A stretch of 64,000 nucleotides of DNA from Catellatospora sp. IY07-71 (lineage in GTDB: Bacteria > Actinomycetota > Actinomycetes > Mycobacteriales > Micromonosporaceae), in contig NZ_AP023360.1 of NCBI RefSeq assembly GCF_018326265.1, forward strand, positions 7,251,001 through 7,315,000, in the 5' to 3' direction. Numbering within the stretch: position 1 is the first letter of the stretch; each line of letters opens with the position of its first letter. Of the stretch, positions 26,027-35,628 are shown one piece after another. The translations under genes were made by a program, and so were the position numbers. Under the pieces are notes generated by a model. That model saw only the letters and a program-made list of their open reading frames with translations, ran no database searches and was not told the origin of the DNA.

Positions 26027-26128
26027 CTCACCCCGGGCGGAGAGAGTTCCACCCGGTTCAGCTCGGCAGATGCAGACGACGCCGTCTCGCCGCGATCGCC
26101 CTGACCGCACACCGACGGAGACAACCTG

Positions 26129-27724
26129 ATGAGCTCGGCACAGCCACAGCCGTCCCCGGCGGACACCTCCGCCGTCGCCGCAGAGTGGGCCGACGGCCTT
26201 CTCGACAACCCCGTGATCCCGGGCATGCACCCCGACCCGAGTGTCTGCCGCGTCGGCGACGACTACTACCTGGCCTGCTCCAGCTTCGAGTACTTCCCCG
26301 GCGTGCCGATCCTGCACAGCCGGGACCTGGTGCACTGGGAGCAGCTCGGCAACGCGCTCGACCGGCCCAGCCAGCTGCACCTGCCTCCCGAAACGCCGTC
26401 ATCGGCCGGCGTGTACGCCCCCACCCTGCGCCACCACGACGGCCGATTCTGGCTGATCACCACCAACGTCGCACCAGGCGGCGGCACCATGCTGTTCACC
26501 GCCGCCGACCCCGCCGGGCCGTGGTCCGAACCGATCAGGCTGCCCGGCATCGCCGGCATCGACCCGGACCTGGCCTGGGACGACCAGGGACGCTGCTGGT
26601 GCACCTACGCCGGAATCGAGCAGACACGCATCGACCCGCACACCGGCCGGACCCTGGGCACGCCCCGCCGGCTGTGGTCCGGCGGCCGCGACGCCCAAGC
26701 ACCTGAGGCACCTCACCTGTACCGGATAGGCGAGTACTGGTATCTGCTGATCGCCGAGGGCGGCACCGAACGCGGCCACGCCGTGTCGATCGCCCGCGGC
26801 CCGGCGCCGGACGGCCCGTTCGAGCCCTGCCCGGCGAATCCGATCCTGACGCATCGCGGCATCAACCACCCGATCCAGAACACCGGGCACGCCGACCTGG
26901 TCCAGGCCCCCGACGGATCGTGGTGGCTGCTGCTGCTCGGGGTACGTCCCCGCGGCGGCACACCCGGCTGGCACGTCCTGGGCAGGGAGACGTTCCTGAC
27001 GCCGGTGACCTGGACCGACGGATGGCCCGTCGCCGGCCGCGTCGAGGCGACCCTCTCGGCACCACCTTGGCCGGCACACCCCGTGGCCGCCCCTGCGCGT
27101 CGCGACGACTTCGACTCCCGACGCCTGCACCCGCGATGGATCTCCGTGCGCTCCCGCCCGGAGGACCATTGCTCGCTCACCGAACACCCGGGCTGGCTCA
27201 CCCTGCACGCCCGCGGCGACTCGCTCGACCGGCCTGACGTCATGTTCGTCGGCCGGCGCCAGCAGCATCTGTCCTGCACCGTACGCACGCTGCTCGACGC
27301 CACCGCGGGCCGGGGCGGCCTCGCCGCCCGCCTCGACGAGGCACACCACTACGAGATCGAGGCCGGCGACGGCCGGGTGCAGGTGTCCGCACGCGCGTCG
27401 TCCCTGCGGACGGTGCTCGCCGACCGCGCCACCACGCCCGGACCGGTGCTGCTGCGGATGGACGTCCTCGCCACCTCAGCTGCGCACTGGCAGCCGTGCA
27501 AGGAGCCCGACACCATCCGGCTCGGCATCGAGCACCCCGACGGAACGTTCGACGTGCTGGCAGAACTCGACGGCAGACACCTGTCGACCGAGGTGGCCGG
27601 CGGTTTCACCGGCCGGGTGCTCGGCATGTACGCCGCGGCCGGCACCGTCCGGTTCGACTGGTTCGACTACGAGCCGATCGAGGTCGGCTCGCGCACCTCG
27701 GCGGAGGCTATCCTTGCGCCGTGA
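26129..27724 (+). CDS. GH43 family beta-xylosidase/alpha-arabinofuranosidase
   Basis: A 531-residue glycoside hydrolase without a signal peptide, hence likely cytoplasmic. The five-bladed propeller has general base Asp36 in GMHPDPS, Asp145 in GIDPDLAWDD (pKa modulator) and acid Glu193 in APEAPHLYRIG. SFEYFPGVPILHSRDLVHW is the typical second blade. From about residue 320 a beta-sandwich (FDSRRLHPRWISVRSRPEDH to RFDWFDYEP) forms the C-terminal domain seen in beta-xylosidase-type GH43. It would hydrolyse imported xylo- or arabino-oligosaccharides. It precedes the LacI gene by 67 bases and is divergent from the cellulase. Confidence 0.92.
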   Translation: MSSAQPQPSPADTSAVAAEWADGLLDNPVIPGMHPDPSVCRVGDDYYLACSSFEYFPGVPILHSRDLVHWEQLGNALDRPSQLHLPPETPSSAGVYAPTLRHHDGRFWLITTNVAPGGGTMLFTAADPAGPWSEPIRLPGIAGIDPDLAWDDQGRCWCTYAGIEQTRIDPHTGRTLGTPRRLWSGGRDAQAPEAPHLYRIGEYWYLLIAEGGTERGHAVSIARGPAPDGPFEPCPANPILTHRGINHPIQNTGHADLVQAPDGSWWLLLLGVRPRGGTPGWHVLGRETFLTPVTWTDGWPVAGRVEATLSAPPWPAHPVAAPARRDDFDSRRLHPRWISVRSRPEDHCSLTEHPGWLTLHARGDSLDRPDVMFVGRRQQHLSCTVRTLLDATAGRGGLAARLDEAHHYEIEAGDGRVQVSARASSLRTVLADRATTPGPVLLRMDVLATSAAHWQPCKEPDTIRLGIEHPDGTFDVLAELDGRHLSTEVAGGFTGRVLGMYAAAGTVRFDWFDYEPIEVGSRTSAEAILAP

Positions 27725-27791
27725 GCGGCGCCGGGCACCGTCCGGCCCCGGCCGCACAGAGGCATCGGGGGGCACGACGGAGGGAGCCGGG

Positions 27792-28847
27792 TTGTCAAAC
27801 GCCGAGTCAGACGGGCCCGTGACCGACACCGGACTCGCCCTCCCCGGCCCGGCCGGGCCGGTGACCATCTCCTACATCGCCGAGTCCGCCGGGGTGTCGA
27901 TCCCGACCGTGTCCAAAGTGCTCAACGGCCGCTCCGGCGTCGCCGCCGAGACCCGCGCACGCGTCGAAGCGCTCGTCCACCGGTACGGATACCGCAGGCC
28001 CGCGCCGGCCACCCGCAGCAACATCATGGAGCTGGTCTTCGACGAGCTGCAGCACATGTGGGGCGTCGAGATCATCCGCGGGGTGGAGAGCGTCGCCCGC
28101 GAACACCGCCTGGGCGTCGTGCTGACCGAGTTCGGGCCGCAGCGCAGCACGATCCACTACTGGATCGACGACACCGTCGCCCGGCGCCCGGCGTGCGTGG
28201 TGACCGTGGCCCAGCTGTCGGAGGACCAGCGCAACCAGCTACGGGCCAGAGGCATCCCGTTCGTCGTCGTCGACCCCACCGCCGAACTGCCCGACGGCGT
28301 ACCCTTCGTCGGCGCCACGAACTGGACGGGCGGCCGGTCAGCCGCCCGCCACCTGATGGACCTCGGGCACCGCCGCATCGGCATGATCGCCGGCCCTCCC
28401 GAGATCCTCTGCTGCCAGGCCCGGGTCGACGGCTACCGGTCCGCGCTGACCGCCGCGGGCCTTCCCGCCGACCCCAGCCTGGTCGCGGCCGCCGACCTGA
28501 CCCAGGAGGGCGGCCACGCGGCCGCGATGACGCTGCTCAGCAGACCCGACCCACCGACCGCGATCTTCGCCAGCAACGATCTGCAGGCGCTCGGGGTCTA
28601 CCAGGCGGCGCGGCGGCTGGGCCTGCGGATCCCGGCGGACCTGAGCGTGGTCGGATTCGACGACCTCCCGATCGCTTCGCTGGTGGATCCCCCGCTGACC
28701 ACTGTTCACCAGCCCCTCACGGAAATGGCCGCAGCCGCCACGGAACTGGCCCTCGCCCTCGGCCGCGGCGAGCGGCCACCGCAGGCAGGGCTGGAGCTGG
28801 CCACCACGCTCACCGTGCGGGCCAGCACCGCCGCGCCAAGACCATGA
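27792..28847 (+). CDS. LacI-family transcriptional repressor of carbohydrate genes
   Basis: About 351 residues from TTG 27792 (GGAGGG ribosome site). A longer TTG start at 27714 would add disordered sequence. The N-terminal helix-turn-helix is VTISYIAESAGVSIPTVSKVLNGRSGV, with the hinge helix near ARVEALVHRYGYRR. The periplasmic-binding-protein-like effector domain shows AARHLMDLGHRRIGMIAG, IFASNDLQALG and DLSVVGFDDLPIASLVDPPLTTV. It lies behind GH43 and most likely represses it and the divergent cellulase through the GAAAGTTTC boxes. A sugar would be the inducer. Confidence 0.9.
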   Translation: MSNAESDGPVTDTGLALPGPAGPVTISYIAESAGVSIPTVSKVLNGRSGVAAETRARVEALVHRYGYRRPAPATRSNIMELVFDELQHMWGVEIIRGVESVAREHRLGVVLTEFGPQRSTIHYWIDDTVARRPACVVTVAQLSEDQRNQLRARGIPFVVVDPTAELPDGVPFVGATNWTGGRSAARHLMDLGHRRIGMIAGPPEILCCQARVDGYRSALTAAGLPADPSLVAAADLTQEGGHAAAMTLLSRPDPPTAIFASNDLQALGVYQAARRLGLRIPADLSVVGFDDLPIASLVDPPLTTVHQPLTEMAAAATELALALGRGERPPQAGLELATTLTVRASTAAPRP

Positions 28848-28902
28848 CCTTCGCCGCCCGGCGGCAGGCTCAGCCCGGCCAGGGCACTCCGCCAGGCGTT
28901 CC

Positions 28903-31203
28903 TCACGCTACGGGCGCGCCGACGTCGAGCCGGTAGACGCCCAGGCCGTAGGTACCGGCCGTGATCAGGGTACGGCCGGAGGACACCGCGGTCGCGAGGT
29001 CCATCACGGACACCGTCGGCAGCCCGGTGCCCGCGGCCGACCAGGTGGCGCCCGCGTCGGTGGAGGTGAAGACGCCCACGTCGGTGCCCACGTAGAGCGC
29101 GGCCCGGTTCTGCGGGTCGAGCACCAGGTCGTTGACGGGCGCGTTGGGCAGGTTGCCGGAGATGTTCTGCCAGCTGGCGCCGCCGTTGGTGGTGCGGTAG
29201 ACGTGCGCGGCCATGTCCCCGGTGGTGTATCCGGACAGCGTGGCGTACACGAGGTTGGCGTCGGTCGGGTCGACGGTGAGCCGGGTGACCCAGCGCTGCG
29301 GCAGCGCGGTGCCGATCTCGGTCCAGGTGCCGCCGGTGTTGCGGGTGACCCAGATGCGGCCGTCGTCGGTGCCCACGTAGACGGTCGCGGGGCTGGTCTT
29401 GGCGACGGCGATCGTGGAGATGGTGTTGTAGCTGGTGCTGCCGCTGCTGCCCCGGCTCAGGTCGCCGCTGATCGCGGTCCAGCTCTGCGCCGAGTTGGTG
29501 GAGCGGTTGAGCCGGTTCCCGCCGTAGTACATGATCGCCGGGTTCGACGGGTCGAACACGACCGGCGTCAGCCAGGCTCGGCGGTCGGAGGTGGTCGAGC
29601 CGAAGCTGCTCATCGAGTTGCCGCCGTTGGTGGAGCGGCCACAGGAGCCGTTCTGGGAGCAGGCGTACACCTTCTGGTGGTTGGTGGGGTCGATGAGGTT
29701 CTGCAGGCCGTCGCCGCCGTAGTAGGAGCCCCACGCCGACCAGGACCGGACCGAGCCGTTGTCCTGCAGGCCGCCGCTGATGCGGGTGACGTCCTGCTGG
29801 GAGACGGCGACGGTGTAGAACTGCATGTTGCCCAGCCGGGTGGTCTTGGTCCAGGCGCCGCTGAGTGAGCCGTTGGCGGTGGAGCGGTAGACGCCGCCGT
29901 CGTTGCCGATGAAGACGCGCCCGGCGACGCGGGGGTCGACCGCGACCGCGTGCTGGTCGACGTGGAAGGAGCTGGAGTTGCTGGTCCAGCTGCCGCCCGC
30001 GTTGCTGGATTCGAGCATCGGGACGCCCGGCACCCAGATGTGCTGGGGTGCGGCGGGGTCGACGAAGATGCGGGAGAACCACCAGCCGAACGTGGACTGC
30101 GACGAGTTCAGCGCCGTCGTGTTGGTGATCTTCGTCCAGTTGTCGCCGCGGTCGGTGGAGGTCCAGAAGCCGAGGAAGTTGCCGGTGGCGTTGGCCGCGA
30201 TCGTGTAGAGGCGACGGGGGTCGCTCTTGGCCACGGCGACGCCCATCCGGCCCACGTTGGTGCCCGAGGGCGGCAGCGTGCTGGCCAGGCGGGTGAAGCT
30301 GGTGCCGCCGTTGGTCGACCGGTACAGCCCTGAGCCGACCCCGCCGTAGCGGCGGCTGGCGGGCATACGCTGGTGGTCCCACATCGTGACGTAGATGCGG
30401 TTGGGGTCGGCGGGGTCGAGGGCGACGTCCGAAGCGCCGGTGGTGGCGTTGGCGCCGGCGAGGATCTGGGTCCAGGTCGCGCCGCCGTCGGTGGTGCGGT
30501 AGAGGCCGCGGTCGCCGCCGGCGACGTACAGGTTGCCGGTGGCGGCGACCAGGATGCGGTTCTCGTTGGTGGGGTCGATGACGATCCGGCCGATCCGGTG
30601 CGTGCCGGTCAGGCCGATCGACTGCCAGGTCAGGCCGCGGTCGGTCGAGCGGTAGACGCCGGTGCCGGGGAAGGAGGCGCTGCCGCCGCCGGGGTTGGCC
30701 TCGCCGGTCCCGGCGTAGAGGACGCCGGTGCTGGTGATCGCGATCGCGCCGATGGCCTGGGTGATGGCGGTGTTCCACGCGTAGTTGAACGTGGTGCCGG
30801 AGTCGGTGCTCTTCCAGACGCCGCCGGAGGCGGTGGCGGCGTAGACGGTGTTGGCGACGGCGGGGTCGACGACCAGATCGGTGACCCGGCCGCCGAGGTT
30901 CGTCGGCCCCAGCGACTGCCAGGCGGGCAGCGCGGCGAAGCTCGACGCACCGGCGCGGATCCGCTCGGCCTGGGCGCGGGAGCGGCCTGCCAGTTTCACG
31001 AGGTCGCCGGTGGGGTCGGCGCCCAGCCGCTGGGCCATGAACCACTCATCGGCGCCGGACGGGCCGGCGGCCCCCTCCAGCGCTTCGAGAGCGGCGACGT
31101 CGGGTCCGATCACGACGTCGGCGGGCAGGCCGTGCGCATCGGCCGAGGCCACCAGCGACAGACCGAGCAGGACGGTGACACCGAAACTGACCGATGATTT
31201 CAT
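28903..31203 (-). CDS. Secreted BNR/VPS10-type beta-propeller glycosidase-like protein
   Basis: A 766-residue protein. Signal peptide KSSVSFGVTVLLGLSLVASADA, then a short helical region, then many BNR (Asp-box) units: STDSGTTF, STDRGLTW, TTDGGATW, STNGGTSF, TNGGASW and STDAGATW. These form large or double seven-bladed propellers as in sortilin/VPS10 and GH74-like proteins. Typical GH74 catalytic aspartate contexts could not be assigned, so the activity (glycan cleavage or binding) is uncertain. ATG 31201-31203 is preceded by GAGGTGGGGA. It diverges from a sugar ABC importer by 116 bases, which suggests linked carbohydrate use. Confidence 0.75.
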   Translation of the reverse strand: MKSSVSFGVTVLLGLSLVASADAHGLPADVVIGPDVAALEALEGAAGPSGADEWFMAQRLGADPTGDLVKLAGRSRAQAERIRAGASSFAALPAWQSLGPTNLGGRVTDLVVDPAVANTVYAATASGGVWKSTDSGTTFNYAWNTAITQAIGAIAITSTGVLYAGTGEANPGGGSASFPGTGVYRSTDRGLTWQSIGLTGTHRIGRIVIDPTNENRILVAATGNLYVAGGDRGLYRTTDGGATWTQILAGANATTGASDVALDPADPNRIYVTMWDHQRMPASRRYGGVGSGLYRSTNGGTSFTRLASTLPPSGTNVGRMGVAVAKSDPRRLYTIAANATGNFLGFWTSTDRGDNWTKITNTTALNSSQSTFGWWFSRIFVDPAAPQHIWVPGVPMLESSNAGGSWTSNSSSFHVDQHAVAVDPRVAGRVFIGNDGGVYRSTANGSLSGAWTKTTRLGNMQFYTVAVSQQDVTRISGGLQDNGSVRSWSAWGSYYGGDGLQNLIDPTNHQKVYACSQNGSCGRSTNGGNSMSSFGSTTSDRRAWLTPVVFDPSNPAIMYYGGNRLNRSTNSAQSWTAISGDLSRGSSGSTSYNTISTIAVAKTSPATVYVGTDDGRIWVTRNTGGTWTEIGTALPQRWVTRLTVDPTDANLVYATLSGYTTGDMAAHVYRTTNGGASWQNISGNLPNAPVNDLVLDPQNRAALYVGTDVGVFTSTDAGATWSAAGTGLPTVSVMDLATAVSSGRTLITAGTYGLGVYRLDVGAPVA

Positions 31204-31319
31204 ATTCCCCACCTCGGCTAGACATGCAATGCTACGCATCGATGCATGGAAACCTCTAGGGATGGTTCGAAGGTGGCACGCTTCTGGCACGGCCCGGCCG
31301 CGATCGGGCATGCCCGCCC

Positions 31320-32159
31320 ATGACACCGCCGGGCCGCGCTCGCGCACCGCACCGCCACCGGCGGACGTACGGCGCCGCCGCCGTCACGGCGCTCTTCCTG
31401 TCGCCGCTGCTGCTGCTCCTGACCGGCTCGCTGCGCGAACCCGGCCAGCCGCCCGTCGTCGCACCGCCGCTCATCCCCGACAGCGTCGGCACCGCCGCCT
31501 ACGATCAGGCGATCCGTGAAGGCGACCTGGTACGCGCGGCCGCCAACTCGATGATCGTCGCCGCCGTCGGCGTACCCCTCAGCCTGCTCGTGGCGTCCCT
31601 GGCGGGCTTCGCCCTCACCCAACTCCCCCGCCGCGTCACCGCCACCGTCATCGCCCTGTCCATGCTGGCCATGACCGTGCCCGCCACCGCACTGCTGCTG
31701 CCCCGCTTCGTGCTGTTCCGCACGCTGCACCTGACCGACACGCTCGTGCCGCTGATCGCACCCGCGCTGATCGCCACCTCACCGCTCTACCCGGTGATCT
31801 ACTACCTCGCGTTCCGCGCCATCCCCGCCGACAGCTACGACCTGTGCCGGCTGGCCGACCTCACCCCCATGCAGACCTGGCGGCGCATGGCCCTGCCCCA
31901 GGTCCAGCCCGTCACCGCCGGGCTCGCCGCGCTCACCTTCGTGCTGACCTGGTCCAACGTGCTCGACCCGATGGTCTACCTCTACGACCGGGCCGCCTTC
32001 ACCCTGCCGCTGGCACTGCGCGCCCTGGCCGCGATGGACCCGCACAACCAGCCCGTGTTCCTCGCCGCCGCCGTCCTCACCACCCTGCCCGCCCTGCTCG
32101 TGATCGGTGTCGCCCAGCACCGCTTCCTGCACGCCTACGGCCCCCGAGGAGCCCCGTGA
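31320..32159 (+). CDS. Carbohydrate ABC transporter permease (MalG-like)
   Basis: A 279-residue protein with six predicted membrane segments. The cytoplasmic EAA loop is YDLCRLADLTPMQTWRRM, followed by LPQVQP. The N-terminus is Arg-rich and cytoplasmic. It pairs with the permease at 34527 to form the channel. It starts the four-gene operon permease-binding protein-ATPase-permease, an unusual order with the two permeases at the ends. The stop overlaps the binding protein (GTGA). Confidence 0.88.
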   Translation: MTPPGRARAPHRHRRTYGAAAVTALFLSPLLLLLTGSLREPGQPPVVAPPLIPDSVGTAAYDQAIREGDLVRAAANSMIVAAVGVPLSLLVASLAGFALTQLPRRVTATVIALSMLAMTVPATALLLPRFVLFRTLHLTDTLVPLIAPALIATSPLYPVIYYLAFRAIPADSYDLCRLADLTPMQTWRRMALPQVQPVTAGLAALTFVLTWSNVLDPMVYLYDRAAFTLPLALRALAAMDPHNQPVFLAAAVLTTLPALLVIGVAQHRFLHAYGPRGAP

Positions 32160-33484
32160 AGCGAACCGCCGCCCTGCTGAGCCTGCTCGCCACGCTCACC
32201 GCCGCCACCGTCACCGCCGGGTGCGGCGACACCGCCGAGCCGGCCGCCGACACGGTGTCCCTGCTGGTCGCGGGCACCCCCGACGAGCTCGCCGCCTACC
32301 GGGCACTGGCCGCCGCGTACGAGCGGGCCACGCCCGGCGCCCGGGTCACCCTCATCGAGGCGAGCACCGCCAAGGACCTGATGACCAGGGTGTCCACCTC
32401 CATCGCGGGCAACTCCCCACCCGACCTGTTCCTGATCAACTACCGCAACTACGGCCAGTTCGCCGTCAAGGGGGCGCTCGCACCGGTCACCGCCCGCCTG
32501 GCCGCCTCGGCCGGCCTGCACGAGCAGGACTTCTACCCCCAGGCCATGGGGGCCTTCCAGTGGCGCGGCGAGCAGATGTGCCTGCCGCAGAACATCTCCA
32601 GCCTCGCCGTCTACTACAACCGCACCCTGTTCAAGCAGTACGAGGTCGCCGAACCCGCCGCGGGATGGCACTGGAACGACATGGTCGCCACCGCGCAGGC
32701 ACTGACCCGCGACGCGAGCGGCCGGACCGTCCGCGCCGGGGAGCCCGAGACCGCCGGGGTCCCGGTGGCGGTGCACGGGCTGGGCGTCGCACCCGAGCTG
32801 ATCCGGATGGCGCCGCTCATCTGGTCCAACGGCGGCGACATCGTCGACGACCCGGGCGCGCCGACCCGGCTCACCCTCGACACGCCCCAGGCCCGCGAGG
32901 TCATGCAGGACTTCCTCGAACTGCCCCGCATCGGCGTCGTCCCCTCCGACGTCGAGGTCGAGGCCCAGGACTACGAGGCCCGGTTCGCCGCCGGCAAGCT
33001 GGCCATGTTCGTCTCCTCGCGGCGGGTCACCACCGCCTTCCGGGCGATCACCGGATTCGACTGGGACGTCGCCCCGCTGCCGCAGTACCGCACCCCGGCC
33101 AACATCCTGCACAGCGACGCCTACTGCATGACCAGGACCTCGGCCAATCAGGACGCCGCCTGGCGATTCCTCGAATACGCCCTCAGCGACGCCGGCGCCA
33201 CCCTCATGGCCAAGACCGGGCGTACCGTCCCGTCGCGGATCTCCGTGGCGACCTCGCCCGCGTTCCTCTCCCCCGGCACACCACCGGCCCGCTCGCAGAT
33301 CTTCCTCGACACCATCCCGGCGCTGCGCCCGGTGCCGACCATCGCAACCTGGCCCGAGATCGAGGACGCCACCGGCAAGGTGCTGGAGAACGCCTTCTTC
33401 CACGGCGACCCCCTCGACAAGGTCATCCGCGACCTCGACGCGGCGACCCGCACCGTCTTCGAACGCGGCGCGGCGTCCCGGTGA
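32156..33484 (+). CDS. Sugar ABC transporter substrate-binding lipoprotein
   Basis: A 442-residue protein starting with GTG 32156. The signal has lipobox VTAGC at about residues 19-23 of a type II signal (LLSLLATLTAATVTAGC). The mature part is a cluster-D/MalE-type binding protein: PGARVTLIEAST, ISSLAVYYNRTLFKQY, APLIWSNGGDIVDD, and FAAGKLAMFVSSRRVTTAF. It would capture an oligosaccharide or sugar alcohol outside the membrane and deliver it to the flanking permeases. The substrate is unknown, but neighbouring GH and BNR genes suggest plant polysaccharide fragments. Confidence 0.9.
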   Translation: MKRTAALLSLLATLTAATVTAGCGDTAEPAADTVSLLVAGTPDELAAYRALAAAYERATPGARVTLIEASTAKDLMTRVSTSIAGNSPPDLFLINYRNYGQFAVKGALAPVTARLAASAGLHEQDFYPQAMGAFQWRGEQMCLPQNISSLAVYYNRTLFKQYEVAEPAAGWHWNDMVATAQALTRDASGRTVRAGEPETAGVPVAVHGLGVAPELIRMAPLIWSNGGDIVDDPGAPTRLTLDTPQAREVMQDFLELPRIGVVPSDVEVEAQDYEARFAAGKLAMFVSSRRVTTAFRAITGFDWDVAPLPQYRTPANILHSDAYCMTRTSANQDAAWRFLEYALSDAGATLMAKTGRTVPSRISVATSPAFLSPGTPPARSQIFLDTIPALRPVPTIATWPEIEDATGKVLENAFFHGDPLDKVIRDLDAATRTVFERGAASR

Positions 33485-34530
33485 CCGCAGGGCTGAGCCT
33501 GCGCGGCGTGCACCTGACCCGCGGCGCGATCCCCGCCCTGCGCGGCATCGACCTCACCGTGGCCCGAGGCGAGCTGCTCGTCGTCCTGGGCCCGTCCGGT
33601 GCGGGCAAGTCGTCGCTGCTGCGGGCCGTCGCCGGGCTCGACCGTGTCACCGACGGGACCGTCGCCATCGCCGGGCGCGACGTCACCGCGCTGCGGCCAG
33701 GGCAACGCGACGTGTCCATGGTGTTCCAGTCGTATTCGCTGCTGCCGCACCTGACCGTGGCCGACAACATCGCGTTCGGCCACCGCATCCGCGGCGCCGA
33801 CCGCCGGACCGCCGCGGACCGCGCGGCAGCCGCCGCGGCATCGGTGGGCTGCGCAGACCTGCTCACCCGCCGCCCGCACCAGCTGTCGGGCGGCGAACGC
33901 CAGCGGGTGGCACTGGCCCGCGCCCTGGTACGCGAACCCGACGTGTTCCTGCTCGACGAGCCCCTGGCCCACCTCGACGCCGCCCTGCGCACGTCGATGC
34001 GCACCGAGATCCGGGCGGTCCACGACCGGCTCGGCGCGACGACGATCTACGTCACCCACGACCAGTCCGAAGCGATGGCCCTCGGCGACCGGATCGCCGT
34101 GTTACACGACGGCCGCATCGAGCAGCTCGGCACCCCCGACGAGGTATGGCACCGCCCCCGCACCCGCTTCGTGGCCTCCTTCGTCGGCGCACCCGGCATG
34201 AACCTGCTGCCCGGCGACGGGCCGCTGCGCCCGCCGGGCACGGCGGCAGACGTCGAGCTGGGCGTACGGCCCGAGCACGTGGCGCTGAGCGCCGCACACA
34301 GCACGCCGGCGCGCACCCTCGGCGAGGTGGCGCGAGTAGAGGTGCTCGGCGAGGACGCGCTCATCCACCTGCGCCTGGGCGGGCACGCCGTGGTCGCCAA
34401 GGTCCCGGCCCGCACCCGCCCCGCGCCAGGCGACCGGGTCACCGTGCACGTCGCCGACGAGCACCTGCACGCCTTCGACGCCGCCACCGGTGAGCGGATC
34501 CCGCTGCCCGCCGAGGCGGCCCCCCGATGA
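33481..34530 (+). CDS. ABC transporter ATPase, MalK/UgpC type
   Basis: A 349-residue protein. Walker A GPSGAGKSS (near residue 38), Q-loop VFQSYSLLPHLTV, signature LSGGERQRVALARAL, Walker B VFLLDEPLAHLD and switch His in YVTHDQSEA are all present. The C-terminal TOBE/OB domain (VELGVRPEHVALS) marks the MalK/Ugp class that energises sugar import. GTG 33481 overlaps the binding-protein stop. The operon thus carries its own ATPase rather than relying on a shared MsiK. Confidence 0.93.
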   Translation: MTAGLSLRGVHLTRGAIPALRGIDLTVARGELLVVLGPSGAGKSSLLRAVAGLDRVTDGTVAIAGRDVTALRPGQRDVSMVFQSYSLLPHLTVADNIAFGHRIRGADRRTAADRAAAAAASVGCADLLTRRPHQLSGGERQRVALARALVREPDVFLLDEPLAHLDAALRTSMRTEIRAVHDRLGATTIYVTHDQSEAMALGDRIAVLHDGRIEQLGTPDEVWHRPRTRFVASFVGAPGMNLLPGDGPLRPPGTAADVELGVRPEHVALSAAHSTPARTLGEVARVEVLGEDALIHLRLGGHAVVAKVPARTRPAPGDRVTVHVADEHLHAFDAATGERIPLPAEAAPR

Positions 34531-35453
34531 ACCGCGACCGCCGCCAGCTGGTGCTGATGCTCGCGCCGTACCTCGCCGGGCTGGCCCTGCTCGTGCTGCT
34601 GCCCGCCACCGCCACCATGACGATGGCGTTCACCCACACCGACCTGATCGCCACCTCGGAGTTCATCGGCCTGGACAACTTCGCCGAACTCACCCGCGAC
34701 CCGGCAGTACAGGCCGCGGTCGGCAACTCGCTGTCCTACCTCGCGTACTCCGTGCCGCTGCGACTGGTCATCGCGGTCGGCCTGGCGCTGCTGCTGCACC
34801 GCCGGGCCCGGGGCGCGGGCACGGCACGGGCCGCGGTGCTACTGCCCGGCGCCGTACCGGAACTCGCCTACGGGCTGATGTGGCTGTGGCTGCTCAATCC
34901 CCTGCAGGGACCGGTCAACCAACTGCTCCAGCTCGGCGGGGAGAACGGCCGGACGATGTTCGGCACCCTGCCGCCCCAGTGGCTCACCGACCCCGAAGAC
35001 GCCCGCGCGGGCATCGTGCTCATGGGCCTGTTCACCATCGGCGAGACGTTCGTCATCGTGCTCACCGCCCGGCTCGCGCTGCCGGCCGAGGCATACGAGA
35101 TCGCGGAACTGGAAGGCGCCCGCGCCGGGCAGGTGCTGCGCCGGGTCACGCTGCCGCTGCTCGCGCCGGTGCTCGCCGTCCTGGTGCTGCGCGACACGGT
35201 GGCGAGCCTGCAGGCGTCGTTCATCCCCGCGCTGGTCGTGACGAACGGCGGCCCTCCGCCGTACGCGACGACCTACCTGTCCCTGGTGATCTACCAGGAG
35301 GCGTTCGAGTACCTGCGCTACGGCTACGCCGCCGCGGTGGCCGCGCTGACCCTGGTCCTGACCGTGGTCGCGGTGTTCATCCAGTGGCGGCTGCTGCGCC
35401 GCTGGGCATACCACGGCCTGGCCGGTATGGGAGCACACCGGCCCTCGGCCTGA
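34527..35453 (+). CDS. Carbohydrate ABC transporter permease (MalF-like)
   Basis: A 308-residue, six-helix permease. N-terminal APYLAGLALLVLLPATATM, periplasmic loop FIGLDNFAELTRDPAVQAA, and the EAA loop AYEIAELEGARAGQVLRRVTLPLL are standard for the MalF/UgpA side. ATG 34527 overlaps the ATPase stop (ATGA). Last gene of the importer operon. Confidence 0.92.
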   Translation: MNRDRRQLVLMLAPYLAGLALLVLLPATATMTMAFTHTDLIATSEFIGLDNFAELTRDPAVQAAVGNSLSYLAYSVPLRLVIAVGLALLLHRRARGAGTARAAVLLPGAVPELAYGLMWLWLLNPLQGPVNQLLQLGGENGRTMFGTLPPQWLTDPEDARAGIVLMGLFTIGETFVIVLTARLALPAEAYEIAELEGARAGQVLRRVTLPLLAPVLAVLVLRDTVASLQASFIPALVVTNGGPPPYATTYLSLVIYQEAFEYLRYGYAAAVAALTLVLTVVAVFIQWRLLRRWAYHGLAGMGAHRPSA

Positions 35454-35628
35454 CCACCTGATCGAAGGCACGGTGCGTGGCGAAGCGGCTTGGTCCTCCC
35501 CCGTCGAAGACCCGGTCAGGCTGGCCGGTCAGGTCGCCGGTAACACGACCACGCTGCGCTTGACCGCGATATCCCCGAACGAGGCGGCGGCGCATGGCCG
35601 GTCGCATAGCCTGGTCCGGGAGGTGGCG

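Larger units (their letters stand above)
25615..26128. other. 514-base divergent promoter region between cellulase and GH43
   Basis: No gene is visible. It holds two 11-bp palindromes with the same GAAAGTTTC core (25856-25866 and 26016-26026), one nearer each flanking gene, and an AT-richer patch (25880-25990) that could hold promoters. Confidence 0.6.

Noticed and set aside
28903-31203. Calling the BNR protein a GH74 xyloglucanase
   Set aside because: The Asp-box repeats fit several propeller families, and I could not place the GH74 catalytic aspartates.
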